A DNA stretch of 64,000 nt from an uncultured Clostridia bacterium. GTDB lineage: Bacteria > Bacillota > Clostridia > TANB77 > CAG-508. The translations under genes and the position numbers were made by a program. Below the pieces are notes generated by a model, which had not been told where the DNA came from, did no database searches, and saw nothing but the letters and a program-made list of their open reading frames with translations. Of the stretch, positions 8,593-17,800 are shown in pieces; the stretch's first letter is position 1, and each line of letters starts with the position of its first letter. Location: contig CAKOWZ010000010.1 of assembly GCA_934129745.1 (NCBI GenBank), positions 1 to 64,000 of the forward strand, read 5' to 3'.

Positions 8593-8874
8593 ATGTTACC
8601 ATTCTATTTACAGGCAGACTATCAGAAAAACATCGCAAGAGCTTCAGCAGAGCTCAAATCTCAGATGCCGAATTATGCAAGAATTCAGGCTGACGCTCAT
8701 GAGATTGAAATGAAAAAGCAGAGAGAAGAAGAAATGCAGCGTCGTGAAGCTTTTGAAAAAAGAGCATCTGAAATTGGTTATGCTAATGCATTAGTTGAGG
8801 CTTCCACAAAAGTGGACACAGCAATAGCTGAAGCTAAAACTGCATTAAGCGGTGCAATTGTTTACAAGAAGTGA
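8593..8874 (+). CDS. Foreign-type small helical protein, unknown
   Basis: The 93-aa protein is highly helical and charged (MKKQREEEMQRREAFEKRA) and ends in an Ala-rich helix. All six Gln codons are CAG, whereas the native genes around use CAA almost always, so it has a different origin. It stands alone, with its own TTGCAA/TATAAT promoter, an AAAGGAAA box and a hairpin terminator. It has no recognisable domain. It belongs to the set of dispersed single-gene units described in the findings. Confidence 0.65.
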   Translation: MLPFYLQADYQKNIARASAELKSQMPNYARIQADAHEIEMKKQREEEMQRREAFEKRASEIGYANALVEASTKVDTAIAEAKTALSGAIVYKK

Positions 8875-8884
8875 AGAGTAACAA

Positions 8885-8924
8885 ATTGAAGACGTACCTT
8901 CCATTATGGGGGTACATCTTCAAT
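8885..8924. terminator. Bidirectional terminator
   Basis: ATTGAAGACGTACC pairs with GGTACATCTTCAAT (one mismatch). It separates the gene at 8593 from the convergent DUF6076-like gene. Confidence 0.8.
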
Positions 8925-8945
8925 ACAATATATATATTTAATTTA

Positions 8946-9917
8946 TTATTTGTTTTTACTATCATTTATCCATTTCTCAAATTCTCTAGCAGTAATTTCT
9001 TTATTCAAGTATTTTTGCTTCATTATAGCACCTTCAAATTTATATCTTTCAAATCTTTTTATAGCTTTATCAGTACCATAATGAGAAACAGAACTAGCAA
9101 GGGACATATATCTTTTTCTATATAACTCTAAAGGAGGGTTTTCTTGCAAAGACCTTTTATAAACCAAATCTCTTCCAACCTGTTTACAAGTTTTTCTTGT
9201 AATAATATCTTCTTCATTACAATATTTTGTCTCTTTTAAGTTATTAGGAATAAAATACTTACCGCAATTTTGGCATTTCCTAATAACATGTTGTTTACGT
9301 GATAAAAACTCTCTTAGTTCCAAAGATAAAATACTGAAAATATCATAACTACAAAATGCATATGGAACATTATATGAATAAAGAGGTGTTTTTGTAAACA
9401 TAAAAGAAAACAAGTCGAAATCTAAAGTAATATCATCAAGTGGAAGTGTTATATTATTTATATCAATATTACTCCTATCAGCATTTATAATATCTGAATA
9501 ATCATCATCGTCATCAGGACTTACTTTTAAATAGTCTATGTTGTAGGGAAGATTAAGATAATAAAAGCATAAGTGCTGAACATATAAAAACATATCCTGA
9601 TTTTCTTTTGCTAATTTTCGTGATTCGCTCATGTAATCTTCAAAACTAAAATTGAATTTTGTTGTATAAAAATTATGTTTTTCTTCAGGATGCTCTAATG
9701 CATAGAAAGTGTAAAAACAATACTGATATATAAAAAATGTAAAGTATTTTATTTTTTCAAAATTTGTATTTATAAAATCTAAAAGCAATGTTCCCATTTT
9801 TTTAGGCATACAAGCAGGATTTTTAGTTGTGTGAAAATGCCCATCATCTATTGTTATTCGAGGATATAGAAAGAATTCTAAGTCCTTTTCTCTGTCGTAT
9901 GCTATTTTATATTTCAT
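8946..9917 (-). CDS. DUF6076-like zinc-ribbon protein
   Basis: The 323-aa protein matches the DUF6076 type found in Firmicutes mobile elements. It has a large N-terminal helical domain, then a treble-clef style zinc site RKCQNCGKYFIPNN-KETKYC at about residues 212-233 followed by a further Cys (KTCKQVG), and a helical C-terminus ending ITAREFEKWINDSKNK. The zinc site resembles those of CGNR-type and other DNA- or RNA-binding regulators. An AGGGGG box precedes the ATG. It is transcribed away from the recombinase. The function is unknown. Confidence 0.75.
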   Translation of the reverse strand: MKYKIAYDREKDLEFFLYPRITIDDGHFHTTKNPACMPKKMGTLLLDFINTNFEKIKYFTFFIYQYCFYTFYALEHPEEKHNFYTTKFNFSFEDYMSESRKLAKENQDMFLYVQHLCFYYLNLPYNIDYLKVSPDDDDDYSDIINADRSNIDINNITLPLDDITLDFDLFSFMFTKTPLYSYNVPYAFCSYDIFSILSLELREFLSRKQHVIRKCQNCGKYFIPNNLKETKYCNEEDIITRKTCKQVGRDLVYKRSLQENPPLELYRKRYMSLASSVSHYGTDKAIKRFERYKFEGAIMKQKYLNKEITAREFEKWINDSKNK

Positions 9918-10258
9918 ATAAAATCCCCCTTACATCAAACAACAAAAAACGCTAAAAAAATTTTTGTTGTTGTATAGTGTGATTAATTCGCTATAGACAT
10001 TATAATAAGCATATACAAATTTGACATAATTATATTACGAAAATTAAGAAATGTCAAAGGTTATGGCACATTGAAAATTGAATAAAAAGGCTATAATACA
10101 AAATAATGATACTTTTACCTAGCCACAGACATCGCAATGGGGGTAATTCTATAAATGAGTAGAAAGGTGAGATTCCTATGTGGATTTTTTAATCCAGTTG
10201 TAGCTTTGTATAAAACTTGAAAAAAATGGAAACATTATTACTAAAGGGAGTTGATAGC
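9918..10258. other. Intergenic control region of the recombinase side
   Basis: This divergent region contains a CAACAAAAA inverted repeat next to the DUF6076-like gene (about 9940-9974), a TATAAT -10 box at 10092-10097 with TTGAAA upstream, and the structured leader at 10123-10195 listed separately. A 21-codon reading frame starts at the ATG at 10154 (MSRKVRFLCGFFNPVVALYK) and could be a leader peptide. Confidence 0.5.
10123..10195 (+). ncRNA. Candidate structured leader RNA of the recombinase operon
   Basis: CCACA at 10123-10127 can pair with TGTGG at 10179-10183, enclosing a G-rich loop (ATGGGGGTAATTC) and a TTCTA/TAGAA hairpin. The distal GG also belongs to a second hairpin, GGATT-TTTT-AATCC (10182-10195), so the two pairings exclude each other. 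This layout suits a switch or attenuator controlling recombinase expression. I cannot name the RNA class; the call rests on pairing alone. Confidence 0.4.
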
Positions 10259-10393
10259 ATGCAAGAGAAAAAGAAGTACAAGAAAAAGAATGATTTTAAA
10301 ATAAATTTATTTTTTAATGAAAAAGGGGAAAACTTGGAAAAAATTGTGGAAAGAGCATTTGGAACTTACTGCTTAAAAGAAGTAAAAAAATAG
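10259..10393 (+). CDS. Small basic protein upstream of the serine recombinase
   Basis: A 44-aa product, MQEKKKYKKKNDFKINLFFN followed by EKGENLEKIVERAFGTYCLK, is preceded by AAAGGGAG. Short proteins with a basic start and an LFFNE-GE-LE core commonly precede large serine recombinases in clostridial integrative elements, which fits here. It could be a directionality or accessory factor; no function has been shown. Confidence 0.65.
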   Translation: MQEKKKYKKKNDFKINLFFNEKGENLEKIVERAFGTYCLKEVKK

Positions 10394-10491
10394 CAATTAA
10401 AATAATGGTATTTGGAAAGAGAATATGGTATAATAATTGGCAAGAGTATCAATATTATATCATATTCTTTATAGCTAGAAAGGAGGCAAAA

Positions 10492-12117
10492 TTGAGCTAT
10501 ACAATAATGAATAATATTGATTATAAAGTAGGCATATATATAAGACTTTCAAGAGAAGATGAAGAAAAAGAAAAGTATCAAGAAAGCGAAAGTATTGGTA
10601 ATCAAAGAACTTTACTTATGCAATATATTAAACAAAATAAACTTAATTTTATAGCTGAATATGTTGATGATGGAGTTTCTGGAACAAGTTTTGATAGACC
10701 AGCATTTAATAAAATGATTTTAGATGTTGAATCAGGAAAAATAAATATGATTATAACCAAAGACTTATCAAGACTTGGTAGAAACTATGTACAATCTGGA
10801 TTATATATCGAAAATTACTTTCCAGAGCATAATGTAAGATTTGTTGCAATTCTAGATAATATAGATACAGCTTATGATAACTCAAACAATGATATAGCAC
10901 CATTTAAATCAATATTAAACGAGATGTATGCAAAAGATACATCAAGAAAAATAAATAGTGTTCTTCAAGCTAAAAGAAATTTAGGAGAATACTTGGGAAC
11001 ACCACCTTATGGTTATAAAAAAGATCCAGAAAACAAATACCATTTAATTGTAGATGATGAGGCAGCAAATGTTGTAAAACTAATATATGAAAAGTATTTA
11101 GCAGGGTTTGGAACAATGCAAATTGCAGACTTTTTAAGCAAAAAGAAAATTCCAATTCCATCAGATTACAACAAACGAAAAAGAGGAGTAAGGTCACTTA
11201 CTTATGGATTATGGCAACAGTCAACAGTTAGATTTATTCTTTCAAATGAAGTATATACAGGAACTGTAATTCAAGGTAAGAGAAAGAAAGTTAGCTTTAA
11301 ATCTAAAAAGTTTATTGATTTACCAGAAGAAGATTGGGTAAAAGTAGAAAACATGCATGAGGCAATAATTAGTAAAGAAGATTTTGAAAGAGCTAGAAAA
11401 GTAATAGACGCTACTAAAGGTTCAAGAGTTATAGTAAATGACTATATTTTCAAAGGATTACTTAGATGTTACGATTGCGGAGGATATATTGGAATAAGAA
11501 GCCCAGATAAAAATGGAAATATTTATGGTAGATGCCAGAGATATGGAAGATTTGGAAAGTTTTCAGTATGTTCACCACATAATTTTAATTATCAGATCTT
11601 TGAATCGCAGATGTTAGAAGTTTTAAAGGATGTTTGTAAAAAATATACCAATATGAAAAAGTTAGAAGAAATCGCCAAAAAGGCTAAGTCAAATGAAGAA
11701 AAACTAATTGATATTAATTCTAGAATCGAAACAATAAAAGAACAAAATGATAAAGAAACTAGAAAGCTTGAATTGATGTATGAAGATAGGTTGGCAGGAA
11801 TTATCTCATTGGAAGAATATATGAAAAATGCTGAACGTATAAAAGAAATTGTAAAACAAAATGAAAGTTCTATAAAAGAATTAGAGCAGGAGCTTGAAGG
11901 AAATAGTAAGCCTAAAAATGAAGAAAGGCTTGAAGATTTAATAGATAAATTTCTAAAAATGAAAAGTCCTAATAAAGAAATAATAAGAGAATTTATAGAA
12001 AAAATTGAAATTCATAATGATAAACAAGTGGATATTTATTTTAATTTTAAACCACTACAAGAATTAAATAATAGTTTTAGTGTAGCTAAAAAAGAATATG
12101 AGAAAAAGGCTATATAA
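10492..12117 (+). CDS. Large serine recombinase (TnpX/site-specific integrase type)
   Basis: This is the integrase/excisionase of the element. From the TTG start the protein is 541 aa: resolvase catalytic domain (1-150) with the nucleophile Ser in YIRLSRED at about 20, recombinase domain (about 170-320) with YLGTPPYGYKKDPE, zinc ribbon with LRCYDCGGYIG and Cys at CQRY and VCSPH (about 325-370), and a long coiled coil (about 390-470) as in TnpX and phiC31-type enzymes. TTG at 10492 is chosen because AAAGGAGG lies 6 bases upstream; ATG at 10508 is the alternative. It ends at the right boundary of the insertion. Confidence 0.9.
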   Translation: MSYTIMNNIDYKVGIYIRLSREDEEKEKYQESESIGNQRTLLMQYIKQNKLNFIAEYVDDGVSGTSFDRPAFNKMILDVESGKINMIITKDLSRLGRNYVQSGLYIENYFPEHNVRFVAILDNIDTAYDNSNNDIAPFKSILNEMYAKDTSRKINSVLQAKRNLGEYLGTPPYGYKKDPENKYHLIVDDEAANVVKLIYEKYLAGFGTMQIADFLSKKKIPIPSDYNKRKRGVRSLTYGLWQQSTVRFILSNEVYTGTVIQGKRKKVSFKSKKFIDLPEEDWVKVENMHEAIISKEDFERARKVIDATKGSRVIVNDYIFKGLLRCYDCGGYIGIRSPDKNGNIYGRCQRYGRFGKFSVCSPHNFNYQIFESQMLEVLKDVCKKYTNMKKLEEIAKKAKSNEEKLIDINSRIETIKEQNDKETRKLELMYEDRLAGIISLEEYMKNAERIKEIVKQNESSIKELEQELEGNSKPKNEERLEDLIDKFLKMKSPNKEIIREFIEKIEIHNDKQVDIYFNFKPLQELNNSFSVAKKEYEKKAI

Positions 12118-12161
12118 CAATGTTTTTGTGACATTTAATATGAGACGAAAACTTGTCACAA
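12118..12161. other. Right attachment junction (attR-like)
   Basis: The recombinase stops at 12117, and GH94-homologous reading resumes at about 12160 (QYTHAAIWVIIAEAMLGFG). The crossover must lie in this 44-base stretch, as serine recombinases leave their gene at an end of the element. The exact core dinucleotide cannot be fixed without the left junction, which is outside the window. Confidence 0.55.
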
Positions 12162-12656
12162 CTACAATACACACATGCTGCTATCTGGGTAATTATTGCT
12201 GAAGCTATGTTAGGATTTGGAGATAAAGCAGTCGAATTTTTCAGAATGATAAATCCAATTGAACATTCAAAAACAAAAGACAGTGTAATGAAATATAAAG
12301 TTGAACCATACATCATTCCAGCAGATGTTTATGGACAAGGAAATTTAGCTGGTCGTGGTGGATGGACTTGGTATACTGGTTCAAGCAGTTGGATGTATGT
12401 TGCAGGTATTAAATATATTTTAGGTTTAAATATTGAAAATGGATATTTATGGATGAACCCTGTTATTTCAAGTTCATGGAAAGAATTTAGTATTAAATAT
12501 AAATGTGGTAAAAGTGTTTATAATATTAGAGTTTTGAATAGAAGCGGAAAAAATTATGGTGTTGAAAAAGTAATTTTAAATAGTGTTGAAGTTAGTGATA
12601 AAAAGATTAAGTTAAATTATGATGGAGGAATTAATGAAGTTGAAATTATAATGTGA
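12153..12656 (+). pseudogene. C-terminal fragment of a GH94-type glycan phosphorylase/NdvB-like gene
   Basis: The reading frame matches the extreme C-terminus of GH94 enzymes (cyclic beta-1,2-glucan synthase or cellobiose/chitobiose phosphorylase type): QYTHAAIWVIIAEAMLGFGD, VEPYIIPADVYGQGNLAGRG, GWTWYTGSSSWMYVAG, then a beta-sandwich tail. GH94 and NdvB proteins are roughly 800 to over 2000 aa, so this stump of about 165 aa lacks the catalytic core. The serine-recombinase element ends at its 5' side, so the gene was split by integration. It has no start codon or RBS of its own. Confidence 0.8.
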
Positions 12657-12665
12657 TACATTTCA

Positions 12666-12971
12666 GACACATGGGGACTAGGCAATTTTGTTTCACTTTG
12701 AGAAATGATTTTCGGTGACTAGTCTTGCAAATAAAAGGATAGTAGTATATTACATTCCGCAGACTTGCTGGCTTGGCTTTGTTAAAAAGCAAAAGGCATT
12801 TTAGTAACATGTAAATTTTATATGTTATTATACCTTTTGCGTTTTTTAACAAACCTCGCCAAACTGCGCGTCTGTGCTCCATAGTAATATACTACTATCC
12901 TTTTATTTGCAAGACTAGTCACCGAAAATCATTTCTCAAAGTGAAACAAAATTGCCTAGTCCCCATGTGTC
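12666..12971. mobile_element. 306-bp fold-back element with 88-bp perfect inverted arms
   Basis: Bases 12666-12753 are the exact reverse complement of 12884-12971. The 130-base centre pairs again: TTTGTTAAAAA-GCAAAAGG with CCTTTTGC-TTTTTAACAAA, and an inner GTAACAT/ATGTTAT hairpin. Outer ends read GACACATGGGGAC, sharing TGGGGAC with the REP elements at 24569 and 28679. There is no coding sequence, and no target duplication is evident. It is probably a non-autonomous MITE- or REP-type element. Confidence 0.75.
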
Positions 12972-12984
12972 CTTTTTTAGAACA

Positions 12985-13725
12985 TTAAAATTCAGGCATC
13001 TTAGGTAGAGAATAATCATAATTCTTAAGCAGATACGGGAATGTTGTTGATTTAAAATCAAATAAAGGTTGAAATATACAACTCTTACATTTGACATTAT
13101 AATCCCATACACGCAGGTAAATTAAAAGATCGCAAAAAAGTGTGCCGATTTTCCCAGCATAATCTTTAGCATCTTCAAATTCATAACCACGTAATCCCAT
13201 TATATCAACATGTATTTGCTTTGTTTGTGTAACATCACAAGCAAGTATCATGGTGTTTACCATGCCATAAGATTTATTTTCAAATACATCTAATTGGAAA
13301 AGTCCTTTAACTTCCTTTATAGGATGCACCTGAACCTGAAAAAAGTCTTCAAAATCTGTCTTATTGTTTTTATCAAAATTATAAATTCTGAAGGCAGAGA
13401 GTCCTGGGTTGATAATGTCAAGCTTAGAATCTGTGAAAACAGACTTTTTTTCAGATTTGGATTTTAAAGTACAAACTTCAACTCCAAGCTGAAAAAGCCA
13501 GTCAATATCATATGGTAGAACTTCCATGAAAACAGATTCATTTGGCTCAGCCAGAAACTCACGTTTGTTGTGATATACAGGTTCACTGATTGAAACAGTG
13601 ATATTTTTGGTATCTCTGGCTAAAATCCTTTTGTTAGGAAAATGACCAGAATTTGAATACATTCCTAAAAGAAATGCATTTTCACGGTTAGCCTTTATAA
13701 GGTTGTTTGTCCGTCTACTACGCAT
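12985..13725 (-). CDS. Foreign-type protein, unknown
   Basis: The 246-aa soluble protein begins MRSRRTNNLIKANRENAFLL and ends YDYSLPKMPEF. It has no membrane segment; a Cys pair lies near the end (VKCKSCIFQP). Codon use includes CGG and CAG and differs from neighbours. It is a lone gene with a strong promoter (TTGACT, 17 bases, TAAAAT at 13770-13798, minus strand) and an AAGGAGG box. It lies just beyond the fold-back element. I recognise no family. Confidence 0.6.
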   Translation of the reverse strand: MRSRRTNNLIKANRENAFLLGMYSNSGHFPNKRILARDTKNITVSISEPVYHNKREFLAEPNESVFMEVLPYDIDWLFQLGVEVCTLKSKSEKKSVFTDSKLDIINPGLSAFRIYNFDKNNKTDFEDFFQVQVHPIKEVKGLFQLDVFENKSYGMVNTMILACDVTQTKQIHVDIMGLRGYEFEDAKDYAGKIGTLFCDLLIYLRVWDYNVKCKSCIFQPLFDFKSTTFPYLLKNYDYSLPKMPEF

Positions 13726-13769
13726 AATTTAAGTCCTCCTTATGCATTATACAAAAATTTGACTTTAAT

Positions 13770-13798
13770 ATTTTACCAGATTTTTCGACAAAAGTCAA
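13770..13798 (-). promoter_or_regulatory. Promoter of the 12985-13725 gene
   Basis: On the minus strand TTGACT and TAAAAT are separated by 17 bases, about 45 bases before the ATG. Confidence 0.7.
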
Positions 13799-13978
13799 TG
13801 AGTGGTAAAAGCAAAATATTTGAAAACTGTGCAATTTTATACCAAAAGGTTTTATTTTTGTTTTTAAAAAAGCTTAACAAATTTTTCAAACAAATACCTT
13901 GTAATTAAAAACCTAATTTTATATAATTAGAAAAGAAAAAATTAGAAAAGAAAAAATTAAAACAGGGAAGTATCAAAA

Positions 13979-14842
13979 ATGAAAGAACAAGAATTAAAAA
14001 TTGAAAATGTAAATTCCTTTAATTTAACACATATTTTTGAATGTGGACAATGTTTTAGATGGAACAAAAACAAAGATATGAGCTATACAGGAATTGTTGG
14101 AAAAAATGTTATAAATATTAGTAAAATTAATAATGATATATATGTAAGAAGCTTTGGAGAAGATGGTTTAGAAACTCTTTTTAACACATATTTTGACATG
14201 AATACTGATTATGAAAAAATTAAAAATAAGCTTAGAAAAATTGATAGATTTATGGAAGAAAGTATAAAATATGGTGATGGAATTAGACTACTTAATCAAG
14301 ATTTATGGGAAACTATAATTTCTTTTATAATTTCAGCAAACAATAATATTCCAAGAATTAAAGGGATAATAGAAAGAATTTGCAAAAGATATGGTAATAA
14401 AATTGTGTGGAATGGTATTGAATATTACAGTTTTCCAACACCAGAACAGCTTGGAAAAGCTACCATACAAGACCTAAGAATTCTGGGGTTAGGTTTCAGA
14501 GATGTACGTGTATATGAAACAACAAAAATGGTAATAAATGGTGAAATTGATTTTGATAAATTACATAAAGAAAAAGATACACAAATTGTAAGAGATGAAT
14601 TACTTAAACTTCCTGGAGTAGGACCTAAGGTTGGGGATTGCATTTTACTTTTTTCAACTTTAAAAAGATTAGATGTTTTTCCAATAGATGTATGGGTTAG
14701 AAGAGTTATGAATGAATTATATATTCATAATGAAGATGAAAACAAGGTTAATAAAAAATTAGTGCTTAAGATTGCTAATGAAAAATTTGGAAATTTATGT
14801 GGAATTGCACAACAATATTTGTTTTATTGGAAAAGAGGGTGA
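13979..14842 (+). CDS. OGG1-type 8-oxoguanine DNA glycosylase/AP lyase
   Basis: The 287-aa enzyme excises 8-oxoguanine from DNA. The N-terminal OGG_N-like domain (1-110) has ECGQCFRW at 21-28. The helix-hairpin-helix at about 208-222 is LLKLPGVGPKVGDCI, with catalytic Lys217 and the conserved Asp237 in FPIDVWVRR, so it should be a bifunctional glycosylase. The length fits the family (about 280-330). It is followed after 57 bases by addB, giving a small DNA-repair cluster. A GGGAAG box precedes the ATG. Confidence 0.9.
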   Translation: MKEQELKIENVNSFNLTHIFECGQCFRWNKNKDMSYTGIVGKNVINISKINNDIYVRSFGEDGLETLFNTYFDMNTDYEKIKNKLRKIDRFMEESIKYGDGIRLLNQDLWETIISFIISANNNIPRIKGIIERICKRYGNKIVWNGIEYYSFPTPEQLGKATIQDLRILGLGFRDVRVYETTKMVINGEIDFDKLHKEKDTQIVRDELLKLPGVGPKVGDCILLFSTLKRLDVFPIDVWVRRVMNELYIHNEDENKVNKKLVLKIANEKFGNLCGIAQQYLFYWKRG

Positions 14843-14899
14843 AACAAAATTAACCTGTTCAAAAATATTTCACATATGTAAAAAATAAAGGAGGAAAAA

Positions 14900-17800
14900 A
14901 TGTCAGTTAGATTAATTTATGGAAAATCAGGTTCAGGAAAAAGTGAATTTATATTTAATGAAATAAAAAATCTTATAAATTGTGGAAAAAAAATATATAT
15001 AATTACACCAGAACAATTTTCATTTACAGCTGAAAAAAAATTGCTTGAAACACTTGGGAATAAAGCAGTTTTAAATGCAGAGGTTTTAACTTTTAATAGA
15101 ATGTCATATAGAGTTGCTTCAGAAGTTGGAGGAACAGCAAAAACAAGTATCTCAAATCCTGGAAAAGCAATGTTAATTTATAATATTTTGTGTGGTAAAA
15201 AAAGTAAATTGAAATTTCTAGGAAAATCAGATGAAAATATTGAACTTATAATAGACCAAATTACAGAATTTAAAAAACATGGTGTTATGATTGATGATTT
15301 AACAAAAATGAAAGATGAAACTAATGACAATTATTTAAAACTAAAAATTCAAGACATTTTGCAAGTGTATAGTGATTTTGAAAATAAAATAGAAAACAGA
15401 TATATTGATGAAAATGACAATTTAACTAATCTTGCAAACCAAATTAGTGAAGTATCAGATTTTAATAATACATTAATTTATATTGATGAATTTGTTGGTT
15501 TCACAAAACAAGAATATGAAATAATTAAACAATTAGCATATGTTGCAAATCAAGTAAGCATAAGTATTTGCTCAGATTCGATAAATGATAGTATATCACC
15601 TGAAAGTGATGTTTTTTATTCAAACAAAATTACAATTTCAAAAATATTTGATATGGTAAGAGATTATGAATTAGAATTAGATGAACCTGTGTATTTAGAA
15701 AAATCTTATAGATTCAAAAATAAAGAATTACAACATTTAGAGAAAAATTTATATGCAATTCCATATAAAAAATATGAGGAAAAACCTGAAAACATCAAAT
15801 TATTTTTAGCTAATAATCAATATTCAGAAATTGAAAATGTAGCAATAAATATAGTTAAATTAGTAAGAAATGAAAATTACAGATATAGAGATATTTCAGT
15901 AATTACAAAAGGTTTGGATGTATATTCAAATCTTGTAAAAGTAATTTTTAATAAATATCAAATACCAGTTTTTATTGATGAAAAAAAAGATTTAGGGCAA
16001 AATATTATTGTTAAATATATGTTATCAATTCTTGAAATTTTTGCAAAAAATTGGTCTTATGAATCTGTTCTAAATTATGTAAAAACAGGATTTTTAGATA
16101 TCAGCAAAAATGAAATTTTTATGTTAGAAAATTATTGCCAAAAATGGGGAATAAAAAATTCAAAATGGTATAAATCAGAATGGAATTTTAAAGATGAGGA
16201 TGAAAATAATAAAGAAAAAATTGAGAGAATAAAAGAAATAAGAAGAATGATTGTAAATCCTTTATTAGAATTTAAAACTGATTTATCAAGCCAAAATGAT
16301 GTTAGAACTATTACTAGAAAATTATATGAATTTTTAATGAACAATAATATTGATAAAAAATTTGAGGAAAAAATTAATGAATTAAGACAAATTGGTCAAA
16401 ACGAATTTGCTACACAATATGAAACAAGTTGGAAAATTATTATGAGTGTTTTAGATGAAATTGTCCTTGTTTTTGGTGATGAAAAAATGTCTTTTGATAA
16501 ATATATGCAAATTCTAAAAACAGGGCTTGCAAGTAGTGATTTAGGAAAAATTCCTGGCACACAAGATCAAGTAATAATAGGTGATATTGATAGATCAAGA
16601 AGTCATAAAGTTAAAGCCATTTTTATAATTGGGCTTAATGATGGAATGTTCCCATCTGTACATAAAAATGAGGGATTTTTTAATGATAAAGATAGACAAT
16701 TTTTAAAAGACAATGGTGTTGAACTTGCAAGAAATACAGTAGAAAGTCTATATGAAGATAATTTTAATATTTACAAAGCTTTTACAACAGCTGAAGAAAA
16801 ATTATTTTTATCATACTCATCATCAAATTCTGAAGGAGGAACTTTAAGAGGTTCAATATTAATTTCAAAAATGAAAAAAATATTCCCAAAATTAGAGGAA
16901 CAAAGTGATATTATTGAAAGAAATTCTGAAATATTAATTGAAAATACTACATTTGATGAATTATTAAATAAATTAGGTGAATATAGAGATACAGGTGAAA
17001 TTGAGGATAAATGGGTTGAAGTTTATAATTATTATAATAATGATGATGAATGGAAATATAAATTACAAAGAGCAATGGAAGCTTTATTATATAACAATAA
17101 ACCAGATAGAATTAGTAAACAAAATATAGATAAAATGTATGGAAATGTGCTTAGGACAAGTGTTTCAAGATTAGAACAATTTCAATCATGCCATTTCGCA
17201 TATTTTTTAAAATATGGTTTGAAATTATCTGAAAAAGATAATTTCAAAATAAATCCAATAGATACAGGAACTTTTATGCATGATGTTATTGATGAATTTT
17301 TTAATAATATTAAGGTAAAATCATATAATATTAAAGATTTAAATGATAATCAAATTACAGAATTGGTGGAAGAGATTGTTGAGCAAAAATTAGGATTAAA
17401 TAAAAATTACATTTTTTCAAGTTCACCAAAATACAAATCTTTAAGTAATAGATTAAAAAAAGTTATTACAAAATCAATGAAATATATAGTAGAAAGCCTA
17501 AAATACAGTAAATTTGAAGTATTAGGAAATGAGGTTGAATTTAAAGAAGGAAAAAATTATGCACCAATAACTATGGAATTAGACAATGGACAAAAGGTTG
17601 AGATTACAGGAAAAATTGACAGAATTGATATAGCAAAATTAGATGGCGAAAATTATGTACGTATTATAGATTATAAATCATCTGCAAAAAATATTGATTT
17701 AAACCAAGTTTATGCAGGACTTCAATTACAATTAATTACTTATTTAGATGCTGTTTGTGAAAATGAAGATTTATTACCAGCAGGTGTATTATATTTTAAT

